5,895 nucleotides of DNA from Lachnospiraceae bacterium UBA3785 (lineage in GTDB: Bacteria > Bacillota > Clostridia > Lachnospirales > Lachnospiraceae), in contig DFFD01000254.1 of assembly GCA_002369495.1 (NCBI GenBank), positions 1 through 5,895 on the forward strand. The letters are read 5' to 3'. The notes under the pieces were generated by a model, which worked only from the letters and a program-made list of their open reading frames with translations, was not told the origin of the DNA and did not search any database. Position numbers and translations under genes: made by a program. Positions within the stretch are counted from its first letter, which is position 1. The number at the start of each line of letters is the position of its first letter. This document shows, one piece after another, positions 1-4,836 of this stretch.

Positions 1-446
1 GTGAGCGGGAGCCCCAGGTTGTTGTTGAAATTTTTCTCGGTCTTTAAGACATTGTATTTTTCGGCGAGCATCGAGGCGATCATTTCCTTCGTGCTTGTCT
101 TTCCGACCGAACCGGTGATCCCGACGACCGGGATGTCGAACTGCTCCCGGTAGAACTCCGCGATCCGCTGGATCGCGATTTCGCACCTGGCCACCTTGAT
201 GTACGGAAATCCCGCCGCGGCCTCCGCCCGCTCCGTGAGCGTGAGCATCGCGCCGGCAGCCATTGCGCCCGGTATGAAATCATGCCCGTCGCGGTTCCCC
301 TTCATCGGGATATAGAGCGCACCCGGGACCGCCTTCCGGCTGTCGGTCGTCACCAGCGTGACCTCCTGCCCGAGGATGCCCTCGCAGCCATGCAGGGTTC
401 CGCCGCAGGCGGCGGCAATATTTTCCGGCGTCATATTTCTCATCAT
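1..446 (-). CDS. murF: UDP-N-acetylmuramoyl-tripeptide--D-alanyl-D-alanine ligase MurF, N-terminal part
   Basis: MurF uses ATP in the cytoplasm to join D-Ala-D-Ala to the UDP-MurNAc-tripeptide, the last step before the membrane stages of peptidoglycan synthesis. The frame is open from the start to the window edge, giving 148 complete codons, roughly a third of a normal MurF of about 450 residues. The N-terminal UDP-substrate domain shows TTDSR (residues 33-37) and the DGHDF motif (53-57). The central ATPase domain begins near residue 106 with the P-loop GITGSVGKTSTKEM (109-122), followed by KNFNNNLGLP (138-147), which is typical of MurF rather than MurC, D or E. Three in-frame ATGs lie in a row (449, 446, 443). 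The first is only 2 nt from the Shine-Dalgarno sequence, while the others are 5 and 8 nt away, so 446 or 443 is the likely start. It follows ddl by 54 nt, and Ddl supplies its dipeptide substrate. The family call is secure; the exact start is not. Confidence 0.96.
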   Translation of the reverse strand, partial: MMRNMTPENIAAACGGTLHGCEGILGQEVTLVTTDSRKAVPGALYIPMKGNRDGHDFIPGAMAAGAMLTLTERAEAAAGFPYIKVARCEIAIQRIAEFYREQFDIPVVGITGSVGKTSTKEMIASMLAEKYNVLKTEKNFNNNLGLPL

Positions 447-450
447 CATT

Positions 451-457
451 TCCTCCT
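451..457 (-). promoter_or_regulatory. Ribosome binding site of murF
   Basis: On the minus strand AGGAGGA precedes three consecutive ATG codons. Spacing from AGGAGG is 2, 5 and 8 nt to the first, second and third ATG, which favours the second or third. The site begins only three bases after the U-tract of the upstream hairpin. Confidence 0.85.
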
Positions 458-459
458 TT

Positions 460-488
460 AAAAAGGACAGGCACATCGCCTGTCCCTT
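460..488 (-). terminator. Terminator-like hairpin between ddl and murF
   Basis: Read on the minus strand, GGACAGGC (485-478), a five-base loop GATGT, and GCCTGTCC (472-465) form a perfect 8-bp GC-rich stem followed directly by TTTTT (464-460). The bases AAG just before the stem can pair weakly with the start of the U-tract. This is the form of a Rho-independent terminator acting on the ddl transcript, 12 nt after the ddl stop codon. Because murF starts 14 nt later with no obvious promoter of its own in the gap, it may be a partial terminator or attenuator rather than a true end of transcription. On the plus strand no T-run follows the stem, so it would act only in the direction of these genes. 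Confidence 0.65.
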
Positions 489-500
489 CCTTCTGTCATG

Positions 501-1538
501 TTATCGGTATTTTGCCAGAGAGACCTCCAGCAGCTTCTCGCAGAACGTGCCGTAGTCCATCCCGGCTGCGGCTGCCTCCTGCGGCATCAGTGAGGTTGGG
601 GTCATGCCCGGCAGCGAGTTCGCCTCGAGGCAGAACATCTCGCCTTTGTCATTCATCATGAAATCCACCCGCAGGTAAGCGTCCGTGAAGAGCGCGTGGT
701 AGCATTCCTCAGCGTAGGTCTGCATTTTCCTCGTGAGATCCGGTGTGAGGTCCGCCGGGCAGGTATCGACCGTCGCGCCGGGCGTATACTTGTTCTTGTA
801 GTCGTAGAAGCCCTTCTTCGGCGCGATCTCGATGATCGGCAGCGCTTTCCCGTCGATGACGCCGACCGAGAATTCACGCCCCTTGATGTACTCCTCGATG
901 ATGACCGTCGGCTCGAGCTTAAATGCCTCGTCGAGCGCCGCCTCGTACTCCTCCTCATTGTTCACGATGTAGACGCCGACCGAGGAACCGCCGCAGGCCA
1001 CCTTCACAACAACCGGAAAATGAAGCCCGTAGTCCTCAATGTGGATCGAATCGCAGCCCCGGTGGAGGGTTGTTCCGCGCGGGACGGGCACATTTTTCGA
1101 CATCAGCATCAGCTTGGTCAGCCCTTTGTCCATCGAGAGCGCGGAGCTCGCGTAGCCGGTGCCGGTGTATCTGATTTTCATCAGGTCAAATGCAGCCTGC
1201 ACGCGTCCGTCCTCCCCGTTGGCCCCGTGCAGCGTCAGGTAAACGATATCCGCCATCCGGCAGAGGTTCAGCACGTTGAGCCCGAAGAAGCTCCGCTGCG
1301 GGTTCGCCATCGCGCTCTTAAGGCGCGGGTTGAGGCTCCTGATGTGAAATGCCGCCTCGTCCGTATCGTAATCCTCCGGGAACGCGTTCATGAGGTCCGC
1401 CCTCTCCTCCCCGAAAAATACATCCACAAGAATCGCAGCGTGCCCTCTCTCCCGGAGCGCCTTGCAGACGCCGGTCCCGGAGATAATGGAGATATCCCTC
1501 TCCGTGGAAGTCCCGCCGCACAAAACAACAATTTTCAT
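501..1538 (-). CDS. ddl: D-alanine--D-alanine ligase
   Basis: Ddl is a cytoplasmic ATP-grasp enzyme that joins two D-alanines into the dipeptide used by MurF. The protein has 345 residues, and every key residue of E. coli DdlB has a counterpart at matching spacing: E13 (E15), K179 (K144), S185 (S150), Y251 (Y216), R290 (R255), D292 (D257), E305 (E270), N307 (N272) and S316 (S281). Other family motifs are GGTSTERDIS (8-17), LHGANGEDG (103-111), YTGTGYASSALSMDK (124-138) and PGMTPTS (310-316). Y251 in FYDYKNKY points to D-Ala-D-Ala rather than D-Ala-D-lactate products, since Van-type ligases lack it. About 35 extra residues lie between positions 40 and 100 compared with DdlB, as in longer Gram-positive Ddls. 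The glycine loop reads KVACGGSSVG, with Val where Pro is common. A GTG at 1565 would add nine residues, but the ATG at 1538 lies 7 nt from AGGAGG and begins the typical MKIVVLCGG strand. Confidence 0.97.
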   Translation of the reverse strand: MKIVVLCGGTSTERDISIISGTGVCKALRERGHAAILVDVFFGEERADLMNAFPEDYDTDEAAFHIRSLNPRLKSAMANPQRSFFGLNVLNLCRMADIVYLTLHGANGEDGRVQAAFDLMKIRYTGTGYASSALSMDKGLTKLMLMSKNVPVPRGTTLHRGCDSIHIEDYGLHFPVVVKVACGGSSVGVYIVNNEEEYEAALDEAFKLEPTVIIEEYIKGREFSVGVIDGKALPIIEIAPKKGFYDYKNKYTPGATVDTCPADLTPDLTRKMQTYAEECYHALFTDAYLRVDFMMNDKGEMFCLEANSLPGMTPTSLMPQEAAAAGMDYGTFCEKLLEVSLAKYR

Positions 1539-1544
1539 CACATG

Positions 1545-1551
1545 TCCTCCT
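1545..1551 (-). promoter_or_regulatory. Ribosome binding site of ddl
   Basis: The minus strand reads AGGAGGACATGTGATG, which puts AGGAGG 7 nt ahead of the ddl ATG at 1538. This decides against the longer GTG start at 1565. An out-of-frame ATG immediately followed by TGA lies between the site and the real start. Confidence 0.88.
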
Positions 1552-1571
1552 GATGGTGATCTCACCTTACC

Positions 1572-1600
1572 AGTTTACCCCGATTGCCTCTCAAATGCAA
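1572..1600 (-). promoter_or_regulatory. Candidate sigma-A-type promoter for ddl-murF
   Basis: On the minus strand TTGCAT (1600-1595) and TAAACT (1577-1572) are separated by exactly 17 bp. They match the TTGACA and TATAAT consensus at 3 and 4 of 6 positions, so the match is modest. Transcription would start near 1565, leaving a leader of about 27 nt that carries the ddl ribosome binding site. The position right after the preceding operon's terminator supports the idea that ddl needs its own promoter here, but no sequence feature proves it. Confidence 0.4.
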
Positions 1601-1640
1601 TAAAAAACGGCAGCCGCGCCGAAATTAAGGCGGCTGCCGT
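1601..1640 (-). terminator. Intrinsic terminator after the MntP-like gene
   Basis: On the minus strand an 11-bp perfect stem, ACGGCAGCCGC (1640-1630) with GCGGCTGCCGT (1617-1607), encloses a 12-nt loop (1629-1618). It is followed by a run of T residues (1606-1602, then ATT). The hairpin begins 13 nt after the stop codon at 1654. On the plus strand the stem is followed by AACC, so it terminates only the minus-strand operon. Confidence 0.92.
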
Positions 1641-1653
1641 AACCATGACCCGT

Positions 1654-2220
1654 TCAGGGGATCTGAAGCATGATGCCGACGACGAAAAGGATCGCGCCGC
1701 CGATCATGTAGGCCCTGTCGGACCAGACCGGCCCGTTCGACCGGCCGTTCATGTATCCGAAGACCGCGAACCCGGTCGAGAATAAGAAAAATGCAAACAT
1801 CACCTTCACGAACCCCGCCTCCAGGAGGCCGCACACGGCTCCCAGGAGGACGCAGGAGACGGCGAGACTCAGGCAGAGCAGCGTGTCATGCCGGACGTCA
1901 ATCTTCTCCATGCGGCGCTCGATGAACGTCTTCTTCCGGAACGCCCGGTAGAGCATGCGGACGCCGGTGATAACCAGAAAGACGCCGCAGATCACGTGCA
2001 CCCAGAAATGATTCGGCCTTGCCAGGTCGAGGCCCAGGATCCATTTCCCGATCCCGTAGCCCGCGCAGGCCATGCCGAGGGAGATGGCTCCCCAGATGAC
2101 CGACATGAGCGCTGTCAGCCGGTCGATGCGCACCAGCATCGCTCCGCGCTGCACTGCCACGGCAAATACGCCGAACGCCAGCGCCGCCGCAAGCGCGATC
2201 ACAAAGATTGTATGCTGCAT
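1654..2220 (-). CDS. Divergent MntP-family six-helix membrane protein lacking the usual acidic ion-site residues
   Basis: This 188-residue protein has six predicted membrane helices in two sets of three (about 3-23, 36-57, 71-92, 113-135, 137-157, 169-187), with a charged loop at 93-112. Recalled by eye, it aligns with E. coli MntP (also 188 residues) with almost no gaps in the first half. Shared positions include RGAML (25-29) with KGATL, GYGIG (54-58) with GWGMG, GVRML (86-90) with GGRMI, and MIGGAILFVVGI (172-183) with ILGGLVLIGIGV. MntP exports Mn2+, and its conserved membrane residues D16, E47 and D118 correspond here to G17, S47 and V124. The fold looks kept while the ion site is lost, so Mn2+ export cannot be assumed; a structural, regulatory or different-substrate role is possible. 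It starts 18 nt after the heptad-repeat gene and is the last gene of its operon. Fold call fairly sure, function unknown. Confidence 0.78.
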   Translation of the reverse strand: MQHTIFVIALAAALAFGVFAVAVQRGAMLVRIDRLTALMSVIWGAISLGMACAGYGIGKWILGLDLARPNHFWVHVICGVFLVITGVRMLYRAFRKKTFIERRMEKIDVRHDTLLCLSLAVSCVLLGAVCGLLEAGFVKVMFAFFLFSTGFAVFGYMNGRSNGPVWSDRAYMIGGAILFVVGIMLQIP

Positions 2221-2225
2221 ATCCG

Positions 2226-2230
2226 CTCCT
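2226..2230 (-). promoter_or_regulatory. Ribosome binding site of the MntP-like gene
   Basis: AGGAG on the minus strand lies 5 nt before the ATG at 2220, inside the 18-nt gap after the heptad-repeat gene. The gap has no room for a separate promoter, which supports cotranscription. Confidence 0.85.
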
Positions 2231-2238
2231 TACCCCGT

Positions 2239-4809
2239 TCAGATCGAATCTGCACGGTAAATGAATTTCACACTGCTCTCCGCACCTTCGCGAGCGCCTG
2301 CAAACGTCGTGTAGGTTTCTCCGGCGTTCTTCAGCGCCTCAATGCGTTCGTCCAGAGCTTTCACATCGCCGCGGTAGAAGTCCGCCAGCTTCTTAACGCC
2401 CTCGTCGTTCAGCCTGATGCAGCCGTCCTTCAGTTCGACCGATCCGGCCAGGATCTCCTTCAGGCCTTCGGAGAGTTCCCCGGCACCGGCCGAAAGTTTT
2501 GAAGCTCCGTCGTTCAGCGCTCCGGAATTACCCGCAAGCTGCTTCGTTCCGTCCGCCAGTTCGCCGACGCCGTCATCCAGCGTTCCGAGGCCCTCAGCCA
2601 GTGCATGAGCCCCCTCTGTCAGTTTATCACTGTTGGCGGTCAGTTGTCCAGCGCCGGCGGAGAGAGTGTTCGCCCCGTCGCTCAGGGTTCCGAGCCCGTC
2701 CGCAAGGGCTGCCGCACCCTGGTTCAGTGCCTCGTTGCTGCCTACGAGAGCGCCTGTGCCGGCTGCCAGCGCATCGGAACCGGTTGCCAGCTGTCCTGCG
2801 CCGGCCGCCAGGGCTGCGCTGCCGGACTTAAGGTCTGCGGAGCTGCCGTTCAGCGCGCCTGCGCCTGCTGCCAGTTTGCCGCTGCCTTCCTTCAGGGCCG
2901 CAAGTCCGCCTGTCAGGGAATGGGCTCCGCCCTGGAGCTCCTTCAGACCTCCGGAGAGCTGCGCAGCTCCCGCATAGAGGCTGGACGCCGCACTGCCGAG
3001 CTTTGTGATCACCGGGGCGAGCTGCTGATCAGCACCGGCCGCCACTGCGCCGGCTGTCTCCGCGGCCGCTTTTTCCGCCGCGCTGCCGACCGCCGCCGCG
3101 ATCAGGGCTTTCACCTGGCCGACCTGCTCCTCGGTGAGTCCTGCCGCCTCCATCTGGGCAAGCGCCCCGCTTATCTGCTGATCGTTCATGACCGCCTCAA
3201 CTGCCTTCTCTCTCGCGGCCGCGCCAATCTCCTCCGTGTTGACGGAGTCCGCGACGGAAATATTTCCGTTCTCCGCGATTGCATCGCACAGCTGCTTCAG
3301 CCCTTCCTCAAGAGCTGCGCTGCCATCCACCGCCGAGTCGATCCCGCCGGAGAGCGCCTCCGCGCCTTTTTCGGCGTCCGCAAGGCCCGCGTCGACCGCT
3401 GCTGCGCCGTCATTCAGGGCGGACACGCCGTCCGTGTATGTGTTGATTCCCTTTGTGAGGTCCTCTGCTCCGCTCTTTACCGCCGCGGAACCTTCCTTCA
3501 GCTGTCTTGCGCCGGCGTCAACATCCGAAGCGCCTTTCGTGTACCGACTTACGCCGTCCGCCAGAGACTGTGCGCCTGATTTTGCGTTCGCGGCACCGTC
3601 GGCAACCTGTTTCGCGCCGCCGGCGACCTGCCCTGCGCCGTCTGTGTAATCCTTAACACCGGTTTCGAGCTGCGAGGCTCCCGCTTTGGCGGAGGCCGCG
3701 CCGTTCGCCAGGGCGATCACACCGTCATTGACCTGGCCGACGCCGTCAGTGTAAGCCTTGATGCCGTCCGCCAGAGCTCCGATACCGTCGACGAATTCCG
3801 GAACGGCGTCATAGGCTGTTCCGATCCCGTCGGAGAGCCTGGAGGCTCCGTCCGCCAGCTTCTGGCCGTTATCAAGAAGGTCGTTCACCGAGCTGTCGAG
3901 ATCGTCAAATGCGCTCTGCTTTTCATTTTCCGCATCATCGCCGGAGAGCAGGTTCGAGAAAACCATGGTCATGCAGAGCCCCATCTTAAAGTTCGCGGCA
4001 TCCATCGTGACCTCGACCGAGGACGGGATATCGATCTTCTCGATCCTGTAGGCCAGCTTTCCGTCCGCCTTCATCGAGCGAAGGTCATTTTCCGTGGATT
4101 CCTGAAGCGGTTTCAGGCTCTCGGCAAGTCCCGGGAAGCCCATGCCGATGACCACCGTGTTCCGGCCTTCCGAGACGACCGTCCCGTTGTCGACCTTGAC
4201 ATTGTCGACGTCATCCTCGGCAAATACCATCCCGGTGACCGCGGTGAACGGGACGTAGACGTCGCCGACCTTCTCGTTGTTGGTGTAATCGATCCGGATC
4301 TTCACGCTGCCTTTTTTGCCGGCGATCTCCTCCGGGGAGACCTCCCTGCCATCCAGGAAATACGTGATCTTCGTGCCGACCGGCGGCTCCTGATCCGTCG
4401 TGCCCTGATAGTAGACGTCCTCGCCGTTTGTCGTCCACGTGTACTCTTCTCCCTCCCGGGTGAAGACCGCATTGCCCTCGACGCTCGTCACATCCTGAAG
4501 GGAGGTCTTATCCTCGATCACGTCCTTCTTCTTCGTGTTCTTCAGGTGGCCGCTGACCGTAATGTTCTTCGTCTCCCCGTTCGCGTCGGTGAAGACATAT
4601 ACCGTCTCGGTCTTGTCGACGCCTTCCGCGGTGCCGGTGCCGGCTGCCGCGGCGATGATCTCCGCCATCTCCTCCTCGGTCACCTCATCGGTCGTCTCCG
4701 CCATAACATCGGTCGTGAGTACATTGCCACCGCCGAAAACGGTCATGCTCCCGGCCATCGCCAGCGCCAGCGTACCCGCAAGAAGTTTTTTCACAAGTCT
4801 GTTTTTCAT
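2239..4809 (-). CDS. Secreted xxLxxGx heptad-repeat protein paired with an MMPL/RND permease
   Basis: The 856-residue protein begins with a signal peptide: basic KNRLVKK, hydrophobic core near 9-25, and likely cleavage after VMA (residue 37). Residues about 65-290 form a non-repetitive, beta-rich domain containing DVYYQG (131-136), TYFLDGREVSPEEIAGKKG (149-167) and VYVPFTAVTGM (184-194). Residues 316-511 and 609-804 are two blocks of xxLxxGx heptads separated by an Ala/Glu-rich helical spacer (512-608). A short cap follows and ends SVKFIYRADSI. The heptads match the repeat known from Pip/YhgE-type phage-infection proteins and many clostridial surface proteins. Unlike YhgE, no C-terminal membrane helix is visible, and there is no LPXTG or lipobox, so it probably lies outside the membrane and is held by partners, most likely the permease encoded 27 nt upstream. 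The start ATG is 10 nt from GGAGG. An accessory or stalk role in envelope export is inferred; the substrate is unknown. Confidence 0.88.
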   Translation of the reverse strand: MKNRLVKKLLAGTLALAMAGSMTVFGGGNVLTTDVMAETTDEVTEEEMAEIIAAAAGTGTAEGVDKTETVYVFTDANGETKNITVSGHLKNTKKKDVIEDKTSLQDVTSVEGNAVFTREGEEYTWTTNGEDVYYQGTTDQEPPVGTKITYFLDGREVSPEEIAGKKGSVKIRIDYTNNEKVGDVYVPFTAVTGMVFAEDDVDNVKVDNGTVVSEGRNTVVIGMGFPGLAESLKPLQESTENDLRSMKADGKLAYRIEKIDIPSSVEVTMDAANFKMGLCMTMVFSNLLSGDDAENEKQSAFDDLDSSVNDLLDNGQKLADGASRLSDGIGTAYDAVPEFVDGIGALADGIKAYTDGVGQVNDGVIALANGAASAKAGASQLETGVKDYTDGAGQVAGGAKQVADGAANAKSGAQSLADGVSRYTKGASDVDAGARQLKEGSAAVKSGAEDLTKGINTYTDGVSALNDGAAAVDAGLADAEKGAEALSGGIDSAVDGSAALEEGLKQLCDAIAENGNISVADSVNTEEIGAAAREKAVEAVMNDQQISGALAQMEAAGLTEEQVGQVKALIAAAVGSAAEKAAAETAGAVAAGADQQLAPVITKLGSAASSLYAGAAQLSGGLKELQGGAHSLTGGLAALKEGSGKLAAGAGALNGSSADLKSGSAALAAGAGQLATGSDALAAGTGALVGSNEALNQGAAALADGLGTLSDGANTLSAGAGQLTANSDKLTEGAHALAEGLGTLDDGVGELADGTKQLAGNSGALNDGASKLSAGAGELSEGLKEILAGSVELKDGCIRLNDEGVKKLADFYRGDVKALDERIEALKNAGETYTTFAGAREGAESSVKFIYRADSI
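2398..2985 (-). repeat. Heptad-repeat block 2, about 28 coding heptads
   Basis: This stretch encodes residues 609-804 of the secreted protein as successive xxLxxGx heptads such as AQLSGGL, GKLAAGA and EALNQGA. Heptads in which the usual Gly is shifted or missing (GALNGSS at 651, GALVGSN at 686, GQLTANS at 721, KQLAGNS at 756) recur exactly every 35 residues. They define four five-heptad units across 2440-2859. At DNA level this is an imperfect 21-bp repeat with a 105-bp higher-order period. Confidence 0.9.
3277..3864 (-). repeat. Heptad-repeat block 1, about 28 coding heptads
   Basis: This stretch encodes residues 316-511. Four consecutive 35-residue units (351-385, 386-420, 421-455, 456-490; bases 3340-3759) each open with a heptad containing YT[DK]G: KAYTDGV, KDYTDGA, SRYTKGA and NTYTDGV. 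The fourth heptad of each unit also differs from the rest (ASAKAGA, ANAKSGA, AAVKSGA, ADAEKGA), mostly lacking Leu. The block is the same length as block 2. Confidence 0.9.
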
Positions 4810-4819
4810 AATATCATCG

Positions 4820-4824
4820 CCTCC
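4820..4824 (-). promoter_or_regulatory. Ribosome binding site of the heptad-repeat gene
   Basis: GGAGG on the minus strand lies 10 nt ahead of the ATG at 4809, a rather long spacing. An out-of-frame ATG sits only 2 nt after it. The correct start is fixed by the signal peptide that follows the 4809 ATG. Confidence 0.8.
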
Positions 4825-4836
4825 GATTTATCTGAA

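Noticed and set aside
280..474. Minus-strand 64-codon frame overlapping the start of murF
   Set aside because: It is a +1 shadow of murF; the murF frame gives the DSR, DGHDF and GKTS motifs and has the well-placed ribosome binding site.
696..1553. Long plus-strand open frame (285 codons) opposite ddl
   Set aside because: It is antisense to a ddl with every catalytic residue in place; its translation is rich in Arg, Val and His with no recognisable domain, as expected of a shadow frame in GC-rich DNA.
1539..1565. Nine-residue N-terminal extension of Ddl from a GTG
   Set aside because: The GTG would sit at about the predicted transcription start and has no Shine-Dalgarno; the ATG at 1538 has AGGAGG at 7 nt and begins the family-typical sequence.
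1555..1566. 12-bp dyad GGTGA-N2-TCACC near the likely ddl transcription start, as a possible operator
   Set aside because: Five-base arms are short enough to occur by chance and match no operator I can name.
2605..3579. Long plus-strand open frame (324 codons) opposite the heptad-repeat gene
   Set aside because: Its apparent Cys/Arg/Leu-rich periodicity is the complement of the real 21-bp heptad repeat; no start signal or family motif supports it.
2398..3864. Regularly spaced repeats as a possible CRISPR or minisatellite
   Set aside because: The period is 21 bp, fully in frame, diverged at nucleotide level, and encodes a clear xxLxxGx protein pattern; there are no unique spacers.
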